A DNA stretch of 64,000 bases. Origin: Strigamia acuminata. Taxonomy: Eukaryota; Arthropoda; Chilopoda; Geophilomorpha; Linotaeniidae. Location: positions 6,880,001 through 6,944,000 of the forward strand of contig OX442319.1 of assembly GCA_949358305.1 (NCBI GenBank), written 5' to 3'. This document shows, in pieces, positions 1 through 11,681 of the stretch (its first letter is position 1; each line of letters opens with the position of its first letter). The position numbers and the translations under genes are program-made. The notes below the pieces were generated by a model. That model did no database searches and was not told the origin of the DNA. It worked only from the letters and a program-made list of their open reading frames with translations.

Positions 1-423
1 TTTTGCGGTTCCTTTGGGTCTCAGAAGAATATTTCCAAGAAGGATATTCTTGGCAGAATTTGTGGGATCACCTGGTCGTTTTAAGAATGATAGTCGTCCC
101 TTTCGGGGTGAATTCTTCGCCATTCTTGTTGTGCGCTGTCATCCGCGCGCAAGGGCGATTGTATTTGGTGCTTTTCCCCAAAGAGGCAGACGCCCTCGAT
201 AAGGGCATCTACATGGACGACTTGACGTCCGGGGCCGATGGAACCCAAGAGACAGTTACGCACTGTGTCAATCTACGCAGGATCCTTGACGAGGGAAAGA
301 TGCCTCTCGTCAAGTGGGCATCATCAAAGGCAGATGTCTTTGACGCACTCAAAGACAAGGATTTCCACATGCGTGCAGACAAGTTTGAAGATCTAGGAGT
401 TGTCAAGATGCTGGGCATCCTTT
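1..423 (+). pseudogene. pol: BEL-A copy 1 pol, RT segment (5' half of an interrupted gene)
   Basis: This is part of the reverse transcriptase domain of a BEL/Pao polyprotein, entered at the window edge in frame 3. It contains the RT catalytic YMDDL motif (near base 213) and matches the RT of BEL-A copy 2 (about 18470-18890) with few substitutions. The upstream gag and protease lie outside the window. At 420-423 the reading frame meets a CTTT target duplication and the end of a nested LTR element, and the continuation resumes at 9326. Apart from that insertion no frameshift or stop is visible in this piece. An ORF runs on to 545 only by reading into the nested LTR. Family assignment is secure; the copy cannot make a whole Pol as it stands. 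Confidence 0.93.
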
Positions 424-2172
424 TGTTGCCAGCAAGCAGTGATTGCTGCAAGAACCGGCAACTCACGCACCTCGTAATAAACATTCGAGCGATCAAATCT
501 TCGCACAGCACTTTTAACTACTCGACTCGATTGAAACCATTCTGACATCTGATAACGCATCTCATGTTTTCTGACTTGGCCCTCATTGTCCTCTCCATGT
601 CGACCGAAACTCGAGAACCTGGCTTTTGCTCTAAACATGACGGTTGGCGGATATTCGGGCTCGAATATCAATATCGTCTTTCGCAAATCAAAGATGGCGT
701 AGATTCGAATCTCGCGCTCGTGTGAAAACGAAAAGAAACACTCGTTCTTATTTGCGAACAAAAATAAAACGATGTTTAATCGTTCAAATCAAAACTATAA
801 CTACTTGTACAATCGCTTAGCTCGTGTCACAGCCTTTTATTACAATAGAAAAAGACACGAGCGCATTATTGACACAATAAAGGGATAATATCTCAACCAA
901 CACTGTCTCCTACAGGCTTCCGTACTTCAAGATCACAACAGCCGTTGAGACCTAAGACTTAAACTTAAAACCTAATCTAACATTGAAGATACACTGCCAA
1001 TAAACACATCTGAACTCAAAGAATATTTAAAGACAGTAACATAAATTAGAGTGAGGTGTAAACCTCAAAAAAAACCCGCAATTAACATTCTCAACGAACA
1101 CAGAGGAGAATCTATAAAACCCGAAAATGCGCAACTTTGCCGCGAGGCGGCATTGTATGCAATCGCCGTAAAATTAAGCCTCAAGAAAACCTCGGCCACA
1201 CACACACGATTACGCTTTTAATTACGAATAAAAACTCAATAACAATTCTAATTGTTCGATGTGTTCCTGCAATTATTCATTTGGGTGCCACGGAACTATA
1301 TTCTCATCACCCGAACTAAATTTGAAGATATCCGAGTGTTTCCCAAAACCCGAACCTGAACGAAATGACAAAAACTCTGTGAAATCACGTGACCTCTATT
1401 TTATCCCGTGAATCTAAATCGGAACCAAAATCAACGAATAAATAAGCAACCAAATAATTCTAAATCTCAATAAACTCTCATAACAAGAACCGAACACGAA
1501 AGAATCTTTTTACTAAATCAACATGAATCTCGGTCGATAACGAGGCTCGTTGCACCAACTGTCTCCTAATGGCGGATCCAACCGACCAACGCTCCTTGGT
1601 GACCAACGGAACTTCTCCTCTGCCCCACGCCGACTCATCGGATCTAATTCTGCGGTAAACCACATCCAAAGCTATTTATTTAATCGACTAAAAAGTTTCT
1701 GACCTAATATATTTAAATCTACAGCTTCAAAACAACATCTTTCCGAGTGCGCTCCGACCAGACCAAACCGCTCGATAATCAACAACGACTTCGCTTTTCG
1801 CTTTGAAACCCATCCTCGCCGTTATCGCCTTCAATCAGCGACCCAATGCCTGCCTGTACCGTGTCAGATAAGTTCTCGAAAACTATTCAAACTAACCGGA
1901 ACCGAAATTAAAAACCTTGACTTTTCCTTTGTAGATAAACCCGATGCCCGAACTTAACACAAGATGGCGCGACACGCTCACCTCTCAATTCTAACGTTGC
2001 GAACTCTTCGAGAAATTGAGACTTTTAAAGAAACGAAATGACCGAAACGATTCAGCTAACCCCGACAACTCACAAGGTAAACATTCCACGAATGGTAACT
2101 CGAATCATGCAAATGAACCAAAGTTTCTCTCCCTTTTCTGAATATTATTTTGTTGCGTATCTGCTCGCAACA
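424..2172 (-). repeat. 3' LTR of the nested element
   Basis: This LTR is 1749 bp long and is repeated at 7577-9325. On the plus strand it runs from TGTTGCCAGC to GCTCGCAACA. On the element's own strand it starts TGTTGCG, eight bases, CGCAACA. It contains AAGATGGCG motifs near 690 and 1962. Short ORFs inside it (for example 393-761 minus, 1137-1319 plus, 1478-1669 minus) recur in the other LTR and do not look like genes. Confidence 0.93.
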
Positions 2173-2200
2173 TCGCTCCCACCAAAAAAGAAAGACGATA
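2173..2200 (-). promoter_or_regulatory. Putative polypurine-tract region next to the nested 3' LTR
   Basis: On the minus strand the bases just before the 3' LTR read TTTTTTGGTGGGAGCGA and then TGTTGC. The GCGA immediately before the LTR is shared with BEL-A (GGCAGCGA before TGTTGC at 21241). This is where plus-strand DNA synthesis would be primed. The assignment is positional. Confidence 0.5.
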
Positions 2201-3244
2201 GCGGGGGGAAATTTATACCTAATAAATTCACATCTTCTCTTTACTCGGACAGCCCATCTAACCTCGCTAATTACCACAAGTGACGTTGTGGAGACGCTTA
2301 GTATGAACAACCGTCTCTCTTATCTGTACCCCGCAACCCATCCCCTCTCTCAGGCTCCCATCTCGGACTTATCTCTTCCTTCCAAGAGACCGAGTGTAAG
2401 GACCTAAGAGGGAGGGGAATAGGAAATACAGACACTCTCTATTATTTATGCAAACAAAACTATTTTCGATTCACAGCTTTTAATCGAAGGACGCCAATGA
2501 GATTCGGGAATTCTCTATCTTCTTCCAGAGAAGGAACCTTTTCAAAAAATGATGCTCTCGTGGAGAAGGAGAAACCACCTAACTTCCATAATCTCGATTG
2601 TCTACGCCTTTTGCTAATCTCAACCGGTAGCTTCATAATGTCCCGTATCGAGCGAAGTAACATTGCATCAATTTAAATAGACCTCGCTCCTCTTGAGCAA
2701 ATCTGTTCACCCTTTTAAATTCCAGACTCTAACTCAATTCAACGGACGTCGTAACCTTACGACTCATGACTCTCGACACGGCTCAAAATTCACTTTACGT
2801 GCCGATGTTCTTTGACTATTTTATTTTCTTTTTCGGAGACAACGACTTCCGGACCACTTAAAATTCCTTTTACAAACCGGAATCGTCTTCTGTTAACTCT
2901 CGAATGTCTTACTAAATTCTCTTAAATTCTTAAAAGAGGAAGTCAAGATTGCCGAACCCGTAGACTCAGAAACGGCGGACTTCTCTTTTTTGCTAATCCA
3001 CTTCACTTGTCTTAGGCAACAACCTTTACTATCAGCTCTGTAAATCTCTAATATTTTCCTATCTTAATTCTGCCTTGGAAAACTCCATCAACTTTGTTTG
3101 AAAAAGAAAAACCTTATCAAGACCGGATTTTAATAACAGAATGAGTGAAGAGTAAAAACCACATGCTACTATTTTCTAATGAATGGGTTAGTTTCTTGTT
3201 GTTGGGCTTAGATTAAGCACCCTGTATATTATTTCCCGTGTTAA

Positions 3245-3803
3245 TTGTTTGAGGTAAGAGTGAGGGAGGCTATGAGGACTCTTCTATCTGTTATTTTTCC
3301 ACAATATAAAATCTTAGGATTAGGAAAACAGGAAATTGATCAAAAAGGTTTAGTGACCGTTCCTCTTCGGCGACCGACGGCGTGCACTCCGCCGGTGGCC
3401 GGCAGGACTTTTCCGGACACATTTTGTCGTTTCCAATCCCAATTTTATTTTATATATTCATATAATTCCCTCCCGACTCAAAAAAAAAACAAGAAAGGAA
3501 GCTCTATTGCTATTCGGGTCCCTACTCCTGCTAACTCCGGCTGGAGGTCTCTAAGGGATGCAGTTGGTTTGGAGCTTGTTTGTGAAGTAGTTCATAAAAA
3601 AATACGTATTCCTGAAGTTGAATCCGATGAGATGGCGGATACTCGTTTCCGTACTTTGCCGCTGAAATCGACTAGTGTGAGCGCTTCTCTATGGAAATGT
3701 TAATGAATTAAAACATGCAATCAGTTGTAAACATCAGCAGTACTGTATAGTTTACATTGCGATTAAATATCAATAAAGTTTGCACATCTAAAAAAAAAAA
3801 AAA
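3245..3803 (+). other. Possible retroposed transcript 3' end (ORF, AATAAA, A-tract)
   Basis: On the plus strand, antisense to the nested element, an open frame (3245-3703, 152 codons, TTG first codon) is followed by a ~70-base tail. The tail holds AATAAA at 3772-3777 and, 12 bases later, 14 consecutive A residues (3790-3803). This is the layout of a polyadenylated mRNA copied back into DNA. I do not recognise the encoded peptide, the 5' limit is undefined, and I found no flanking duplication. It may instead be a chance A-run, so confidence is low. Confidence 0.3.
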
Positions 3804-5514
3804 CGATGTTGCATGTCGAAGAATCGAACATTCAAACGAAAAACCATTAGAACCATAAAGAGAGAAGGGGTGTAGAGGGACTTTATATCTGATTGTGTGC
3901 ATGAAAGCACTGTCCTTGTAACATTAGCTAAGCTGACATGAACAGGTCCCGATATATCCCGCATTCGTTTTAACTCTAAACAACTACATCAAATAGGAGA
4001 GCTTTCCATTTTCGTCTAATCCCGAGGGGAAAAGCGATTTATTCATCTAAATGGCTTGAAACTCCCATTATCTAGTTCAACTGTTATGAAGGTCTAAGAG
4101 GTCAAGGTTTTCTATTCTATTTACTTCTTTATGTATTTTCTAACCCTAAAAGGACAACGTAACCCATAAGTGAACGCCGCAATGCGAAGGACTTATTTGC
4201 TAACTTCCAAACAGAAAGTCTTACAAAGCCATTACTTCACAAATTGAATCGTTTTTTCTGAAAATGTCCAGAACTCTCAAGATTCCCAGTGTTCAAAGGC
4301 GATTTCCGTTGGCTGCCTCTGAAGTAGAGCTTTCCGGAGGAAAAAGGAAAAAGGAAGTACTTATAACAGGAAAACTAATCTATCTCTTCTAGAGGAGAAC
4401 TTATTGAAAAACTTTCTCGTTCTGTTATTCTTATGTTAGATGCAAAGGATTTTTCTATTCAGTCAGGATTTAAGTATGGTATGGATTGATATTTAGGAAG
4501 CGACAGCATGTATTTTGGCACGCTCGGCGCCAAGGAGTAGATCCACTTTTCAGGAAATCTCCCGAAATAAAGTGGCGAACTTTTCTAATACTGAAACTGT
4601 CAGGAAAAAACACAACTAAAGGTTAGATAAGGAGGAAGGCTTTATTTTCTAAGATGCACCCAGCAGCAATGAATGTCTCAACAGATCGGCTCCTGTGGTT
4701 TTGACTAATGCCATAAATACTAACACCGACTGCGATATTTGACCAACACCTGAATTCGAATGTAATAGAAATTATAAATTCTTACGTCCAAACCTAATCT
4801 GCCCCCGATTTATTAAACTTGTTCTAACTGTAATATCCTGGAGAATAAGTATTTCTACTGTGAAGATCTTCTATGCTTTCAAAGAAATCGATCAGGAAAC
4901 TTCCGAAACTTGAAATCACTAAATTCTCGAGAGGAATTGTCTGTATTTTCTTTAATAAAGAGCTGTATATAAGGACTGGAAGAATAAACTAAACCATTTT
5001 CTATTTTCCTAAGTGACGAGAAAATCGGGTTCTTTTCTGTTGGTTCTGGGGTCTTTAATTCTCAATAAACTGGGATTCGCTCCTTTTCTCTACTGAACCT
5101 TTTTACTGTCACCTTGTTTCTTCGGCTGACTTTACACGGCTCTTCCCAAATTAACAACCTCTTCGGACCAACTTGCACCGGACTAATTCTCTAATTGATT
5201 GCTCTAAAAAATCCTTTCAGTTTAACTTTATGATCCCTTTTTATTCTATTAGCTGAGAGCTGATGATTGTTGCCTTTTCCTATTCTACAAGGAGGAAGAT
5301 GGATCTCTATCTTTAGGTTTGATGGACCGCTGTTAACCAACTAAAACCTTTTCTAAATTCTGTCTTCTGTATAGGGGGGAATTTTCTTCTTTAAAACTTT
5401 ATTATGCAACCTCGAGACTTTCCCGAGTTTCTCCCCTTTTTTTCTATCTCTCATTTTTTGAGGAGTGAATTCAGCGCGAAAGTTTCACGCGTCAATTATC
5501 CTCGCATTCTGCTA

Positions 5515-5609
5515 GTGAAACTCGACGGACCAACTGTTAACCGACTGAACCTCTTCTCACTTTTTCCGGTGAAGCTCGACGGACCAACTGTTAACCGACT
5601 GGACTTCTA
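5515..5609. repeat. Two-copy 54-bp tandem repeat in the nested internal region
   Basis: Starting at 5515 and 5569, the same unit occurs twice, including CTCGACGGACCAACTG followed by TTAACCGACTG. Degenerate relatives with CTGTTAACC or CTGTTAAC occur near 5330 and 5642, so the area may once have held a longer array. No function is apparent. Confidence 0.7.
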
Positions 5610-7553
5610 AATTGCAAGCTTTCTAAATTAGACTGACCGTGCTGTTAACAGCTCAAAAGAGAAAGTTTCTTGCTACTAAAAGAACTTCCAAAAACCAATG
5701 TAATATTTTCTTCTTGTAGCTTGTTGCTTCGAAAATAAAGACAAAGGATCACGGAAAATTCCTGACGAACAACTTCTATTCCAAAATGGCCCTTTGCCAG
5801 AAAGGAAAACAATGTAAAGTTTTTACGTTCGTCTTTCTTATTCTGTACAATAAGATTTATCTCTCTTTGGTTTGATTTATTGCGAATCAACACCAACGGA
5901 ACTTATTGCGCTCTTTTTCTGCCTGAGGAAGTATCAATTTCGATCCAAGTGACCAATTGGGACCTCCCGCTAAGGCGATGCTGCATTTACAGACAATGAC
6001 AAACTCTCTCGTTCCTTCATTAATCTGAAATTATTCTTGCGCGTGGCGAATCATTTTCTTCAACTAGCTTTCGACCCCCTTCAAAGCGCTTGGATACTTT
6101 AATAAAAGTAAAACCTCTTGAAGTCGACCATAGTTTTCTATTGCCACGGATGATGAAACCCAAAACTCCTTCTTTTATTCGGCGTCCCGAAAACTGAATA
6201 GAGAATCGAAATTCCACGCGTCATCTCTTATTTCTTGCTAGCTAAATTTCCTCAAAATCCAGTGATTTATTCAACGTATAAACTTAGCTTGCACTACAAC
6301 TTCTTATGCTATTCACGAGTTGGACCCTTAACCTGGGGTGTGCTAATTCTCTTTTCTGGTCCTTTAAAAGGCTGTCCAGCTTCTTATTTCTGCATAATCC
6401 CAAATGGATACCAACCGCGTTCAAACTTAAGAGACTCGAAATTTTCTTTTCTATTAAAACTCACATCAATCTCAAAATTGTCGATTGGGGGAACCCACGT
6501 CTTTATCTATAAAGGGAATTTATCTTTCTGCCCCTGTTCTATTTATCGTGGACATGTTCATACTTAAATGCAACTTTCATAAACGTCGGAAATTAATTTC
6601 TAAACTCGTAATTGGAACTCAAATTTATCTCAAAGCTTTTTACCTTTAATTCATCAACGTGACAAAAAAAAGGACTGACTAGAAACTTCAATCTCCTAAG
6701 AAAATCTAGTTCACAATAAAAAAAACCGACTAATTATGCATAAGCAATTGAAAATCAATCCCCCCAAAAGGACACACTTCGAACTTTGAATGTGATTCGC
6801 AAAACTCAACACTTAAAAGTTAAGATCGTAACGGAAATACTCCATATCGAACGGCGCTCACGAAATTGTCAGGTCGGAAACAACTCGAAAATATGCTAGT
6901 CTGAAAATCATACACACTAAAGTAAACTTTACAAGGCGTTTTTTCAATGACTCGTTTCATTAGGCAAGAGTGTCTTACGACCCTCGTTGAGCCCTGAAAC
7001 AGAGCACGCCCCACAAATTAAGACTACCAATATACCGCACACCAAATCGAATCCGACATAACAACCTCGCAATACACATACACTAGCCGAACGAGACAAA
7101 ACCCCCAAAAACAATCCTAAAACAACTCTAAGCTAACTTAAAACAAATAAACAATTCGAAAAAAAAGAAAACACAAGACTCTTCTCTTCTAGTGTCATTG
7201 CGTTGTGTATAACTTCTAGGCTCGCCCGAGATTCAGGGTTCCGATCGTTCCTCCTTCTTTGTACGCCGACTGCTTAATTTCCGCAACCTTCTTCATTCCG
7301 GCCCCGCGACGCCATTGTCCCTTCCGACGGCTCGACCGACGCTTTCGGACCAACCGACCTCCCGCGACGTATTTTTCCCAAATCTCCTTCGACTTGATTA
7401 CCGCCCGACGAGAGACCGCTTGCCGCTTCGCCCTCAACCCATCAGTGCGGGCACTTCTCTGTTGACGCCGGCTGCTTCCTTTTGCGACCCTGGGACTTCT
7501 ATTCTCATCTGGTTGCTGGCTCTCTCCTCGTCTACCCGACGAATCCCGGTCAT

Positions 7554-7564
7554 CCACGGCACCA
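7554..7564 (-). promoter_or_regulatory. Primer-binding site of the nested element
   Basis: On the minus strand TGGTGCCGTGG lies 12 bases inside the 5' LTR edge. Ten of its eleven bases match the TGGTGCCGTGA site of BEL-A. From memory of animal tRNA-His, whose 3' end is ...CACGGCACCA, this would pair with that tRNA; the primer identity is an inference. Confidence 0.65.
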
Positions 7565-7576
7565 CAAAAAGGGCTA

Positions 7577-9325
7577 TGTTGCCAGCAAGCAGTGATTGCT
7601 GCAAGAACCGGCAACTCACGCACCTCGTAATAAACATTCGAGCGATCAAATCTTCGCACAGCACTTTTAACTACTCGACTCGATTGAAACCATTCTGACA
7701 TCTGATAACGCATCTCATGTTTTCTGACTTGGCCCTCATTGTCCTCTCCATGTCGACCGAAACTCGAGAACCTGGCTTTTGCTCTAAACATGACGGTTGG
7801 CGGATATTCGGGCTCGAATATCAATATCGTCTTTCGCAAATCAAAGATGGCGTAGATTCGAATCTCGCGCTCGTGTGAAAACGAAAAGAAACACTCGTTC
7901 TTATTTGCGAACAAAAATAAAACGATGTTTAATCGTTCAAATCAAAACTATAACTACTTGTACAATCGCTTAGCTCGTGTCACAGCCTTTTATTACAATA
8001 GAAAAAGACACGAGCGCATTATTGACACAATAAAGGGATAATATCTCAACCAACACTGTCTCCTACAGGCTTCCGTACTTCAAGATCACAACAGCCGTTG
8101 AGACCTAAGACTTAAACTTAAAACCTAATCTAACATTGAAGATACACTGCCAATAAACACATCTGAACTCAAAGAATATTTAAAGACAGTAACATAAATT
8201 AGAGTGAGGTGTAAACCTCAAAAAAAACCCGCAATTAACATTCTCAACGAACACAGAGGAGAATCTATAAAACCCGAAAATGCGCAACTTTGCCGCGAGG
8301 CGGCATTGTATGCAATCGCCGTAAAATTAAGCCTCAAGAAAACCTCGGCCACACACACACGATTACGCTTTTAATTACGAATAAAAACTCAATAACAATT
8401 CTAATTGTTCGATGTGTTCCTGCAATTATTCATTTGGGTGCCACGGAACTATATTCTCATCACCCGAACTAAATTTGAAGATATCCGAGTGTTTCCCAAA
8501 ACCCGAACCTGAACGAAATGACAAAAACTCTGTGAAATCACGTGACCTCTATTTTATCCCGTGAATCTAAATCGGAACCAAAATCAACGAATAAATAAGC
8601 AACCAAATAATTCTAAATCTCAATAAACTCTCATAACAAGAACCGAACACGAAAGAATCTTTTTACTAAATCAACATGAATCTCGGTCGATAACGAGGCT
8701 CGTTGCACCAACTGTCTCCTAATGGCGGATCCAACCGACCAACGCTCCTTGGTGACCAACGGAACTTCTCCTCTGCCCCACGCCGACTCATCGGATCTAA
8801 TTCTGCGGTAAACCACATCCAAAGCTATTTATTTAATCGACTAAAAAGTTTCTGACCTAATATATTTAAATCTACAGCTTCAAAACAACATCTTTCCGAG
8901 TGCGCTCCGACCAGACCAAACCGCTCGATAATCAACAACGACTTCGCTTTTCGCTTTGAAACCCATCCTCGCCGTTATCGCCTTCAATCAGCGACCCAAT
9001 GCCTGCCTGTACCGTGTCAGATAAGTTCTCGAAAACTATTCAAACTAACCGGAACCGAAATTAAAAACCTTGACTTTTCCTTTGTAGATAAACCCGATGC
9101 CCGAACTTAACACAAGATGGCGCGACACGCTCACCTCTCAATTCTAACGTTGCGAACTCTTCGAGAAATTGAGACTTTTAAAGAAACGAAATGACCGAAA
9201 CGATTCAGCTAACCCCGACAACTCACAAGGTAAACATTCCACGAATGGTAACTCGAATCATGCAAATGAACCAAAGTTTCTCTCCCTTTTCTGAATATTA
9301 TTTTGTTGCGTATCTGCTCGCAACA
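7577..9325 (-). repeat. 5' LTR of the nested element
   Basis: Second copy of the 1749-bp LTR, upstream in the element's own (minus) orientation. It abuts the CTTT duplication at 9326-9329. By chance its plus-strand sequence contains an ATG at 9191 with a frame that stays open into the interrupted BEL-A pol. Confidence 0.93.
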
Positions 9326-11629
9326 CTTTGGAGCGTCCAAGATGATACGCTAATGTTCAGGATCCCAACCGGTGTTGAGATTCCCCAGTCAAGGAGGGGC
9401 ATTCTGTCATTATTGGCATCAGTCTTCGACCCCTTGGGGTTGATAGCTCCAGTCATTTTGCGGATGAAGCTACTTTTACAGAGTATGTGGGGTCGCGACA
9501 TCAAATGGGATGACATAATCTCAGAAGAGAACCGAGAGATAGTGGTCAAATGGTACGCCGATCTTCAGCGCCTCACCGAAGCCCGGGTGAAGCGTTGGAT
9601 GGGGACGTACTCGGGCCAAGAAATGGACATTGACGTCTTTTGCGACGCAAGTCCACAGGCGTACGGGTGCGCAATCTACGTTCGAGCTGCGTCAGGCGCG
9701 ACCCAACTGCTCTTGAGCAAAAGCAGAATTGCCCCCACCACCAAGTTGACTTTGCCACGCCTAGAATTGACCGCAACTGTTGTTGGAGTCCGGATGGTGG
9801 AGTACATCCTAGAGGATTTCCTACCAGGTTATCCAGTTGGGAAGATAAGGTATTACTCGGACTCAATGGTTGCGCTCGGGTGGTTGAAGTCTGATAAGAA
9901 CAGGTGGAAGCCATATGTCTCCAACAGAGTGGCAGAAGTTCTTGAAAAGTCAAGTCCGAGTCAGTGGGCATACGTCCCGACGGACAGGAATCCAGCGGAC
10001 GTATTGACACGCCCATGCGAGGCAAAGAACCTTTTGGCCAACCGTCTCTGGTGGGACGGGCCCGGTCAGTTGGAAGACCTCGCGGACGAACCTGAGGACG
10101 TTGACCTCCCAATGGAAGAGGCAAAAAAGGAAAAGGTAGCTTTGGTTGCGTCAGATGGAGAAGCGCATATGTGCGAGGTTTTCAAGCGATTTAGTAGTTT
10201 TAATCGCCTCGTGCGAGTTTTCGCGCTCATGCGGCGCTGGCTTCCTTTTTTCGCCCGCGGGAGGGACCTCGAGGTTCTCGAGATAGAAGTTGCCGAAGAA
10301 AGAGTCATCCGCTTGGCCCAGGTCTTGAGTTTTCCAGACGAAAGACAAGCCGCAATGTTGAAAGAGAAAGTGGCAAAGGGCTCTATCCTGAAAAATTTCG
10401 ACGTTTTTCTGGATGAGAGAGATTTACTAAGACTAAGGAGCCGTCTAGGGAAGTCAGCGCTTCCCTTCGACGAGGCATTTCCCATCATTTTACACCCGGA
10501 TAGTTGGGTAACAAGACTGATCATCAAGAAGGTCCACTTACAGCTCCTGCATGGTGAGCTGAGTGAGACGTTTTACCGGTTGAGAGACAAGTATTGGATT
10601 GTAAGAGGACGCCGAACGGTCAAGGCTGTGATCCGGAGTTGCTTGGTCTGCAAACGAGAGCGGTTGGAACGCAATAACCCAGCCACTGGTGACCCTCCTA
10701 TGGAGCGCGTCACGCCGGCAGCCCCGTTCCAGCATACAGGAATTGACCACCTCGGCCCTCTCACAGTCAAGCATAAGGAGAAAGGAAGAAAAGTCTATAT
10801 TCTGTTGTTTACCTGCCTAGTAACACGAGCGATCCATTTGGAAGTCTCTGAGAACCTTTCGGTGGAAAAGTTCCTTCTGGCCTTCCGTCGTTTCGGCGCC
10901 AGATTTGGGTACCCGGCGAAAGTGTTCTCCGACAACTCCAAAACTTTCGAGCGAGGAAGCCAGGAGATACAGTCGTGGGGTAAATTGCTGACCAAGGATG
11001 GGATCCGGACGTTCCTTTCGGAGAAGAGAGTGGTTTGGTCGTTCATCCCACCATTGTCACCTTGGGCTGGAGGAGCCTGGGAGAGACTTGTGCGTTCGGT
11101 AAAAGATAAACTACGTAAGATGCTGCTGCGTAGGACTGTAGACTTGGAGACGCTTCAGACGCTAGCCGTCGAGATAAGCTCCGTGCTTAACTCAAGGCCC
11201 CTGTCTTACGTGCATGAGGAGGTTGACGGCGGGAGAATTCTCAGCCCTGAGAACTTTCTCACTGGAGGAATGCCCAAGTGGGTTATCAACCGTCCACTGC
11301 ACGCGATACAGAAGAAAGACCTACGGAGATTGGATAGAAAAAGACGACTTTTCGTTTGGGAGTTCTGGCGGATTTGGCGCGAGAGTTACCTGAAACAGCT
11401 AAGAAATTTTCATGAAGTCAAGGGTGACTCCCGTTTCAAGAATCCGGAAGTCGACCAGATAGTATTGCTGGAAAAAGTCGGCTGCAATCCGTACTTCTGG
11501 CCGCTGGCACGGGTCATCGAAGTCCTACCAGGCGAAGATGGTTTTGTGCGCGTCGTGAGAGTGGTTACAGCCAATGGAAAGGAATATCGACGCTCGGTCA
11601 AACACGTAAGGGCTTTGGAGCTGGACTAG
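9326..11629 (+). pseudogene. pol: BEL-A copy 1 pol, end of RT, RNase H and integrase (3' half of an interrupted gene)
   Basis: This continues the polyprotein interrupted at 423. In order it holds the RT connection region, RNase H with FCDAS (about 9645), PRLELTA, SDSMVAL and RNPAD, the integrase zinc region (VHLQLLHGE and SCLVCKRE, about 10535-10655), the integrase core D, D, E (GIDHLGPL, FSDNSKTF, GAWERLVR) and the C-terminal DUF5641-like domain. The stop is TAG at 11627-11629. The frame is undamaged. An open frame begins at an ATG inside the nested LTR (9191) and gives an 812-codon chimera whose first 46 residues are LTR-derived. Sequence is close to copy 2 throughout. The gene is inactivated by the insertion unless the chimeric frame is expressed. 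Confidence 0.93.
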
Positions 11630-11681
11630 CGTGGTCGAGTCGCTTAGGCCGGCTGTCCGCTTCTTTTTCGGCTGGCAGCGA
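11630..11681 (+). promoter_or_regulatory. Region before the 3' LTR of BEL-A copy 1 (polypurine-tract position)
   Basis: Fifty-two bases separate the pol stop from the LTR and end TTCTTTTTCGGCTGGCAGCGA (one base trimmed from the run: TCTTTTTCGGCTGGCAGCGA). The TTTTCGGC, spacer, GGCA core recurs before the 3' LTR of the thymidine-kinase elements, so it is probably a conserved plus-strand priming or packaging signal. There is no room for an env gene. Confidence 0.5.

Larger units (their letters stand above)
2173..7576 (-). other. Non-coding internal region of the nested element
   Basis: These 5.4 kb of AT-rich DNA lie between the two LTRs. I find no gag, protease, RT, RNase H or integrase motif on either strand. 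The longest open frames (minus 7216-7914, which crosses from the LTR; plus 3245-3703; plus 6235-6567) start at non-ATG codons or lack recognisable domains. Two local features stand out: an AATAAA plus 14-A tract near 3772-3803, and a degenerate tandem repeat at 5515-5609. A large non-coding body of this kind is typical of LARD-type derivatives, which keep only packaging and priming signals. Confidence 0.7.
424..9325 (-). mobile_element. Nested non-autonomous BEL-type LTR element inside BEL-A copy 1
   Basis: Two 1749-bp LTRs (424-2172 and 7577-9325) flank 5404 bp of internal DNA. The insertion is bordered by a 4-bp target duplication, CTTT, at 420-423 and 9326-9329. The orientation is minus: on that strand the LTR begins TGTTGCGAGCA and a BEL-like primer-binding site, TGGTGCCGTGG, follows the right-hand LTR. 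The internal region has no recognisable gag, protease, RT or integrase, so this is a large derivative that must borrow enzymes. Equal LTR lengths and no difference noticed by eye suggest a recent insertion. The LTR start, with inverted TGTTGCG/CGCAACA, is shared with BEL-A, so a BEL-A-like helper is plausible (inference). Confidence 0.9.

Noticed and set aside
7216-7914. 232-codon minus-strand ORF crossing the nested 5' LTR
   Set aside because: It starts at TTG within the LTR, has a low-complexity basic composition, and shows no Gag or other domain. It spans the primer-binding site, so it is unlikely to be a gene.
9573-10124. 183-codon minus ORF and other antisense frames under pol and gag
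   Set aside because: They are opposite-strand shadows of conserved coding sequence; equivalents occur in BEL-A copy 2 only because the sense strand is conserved.
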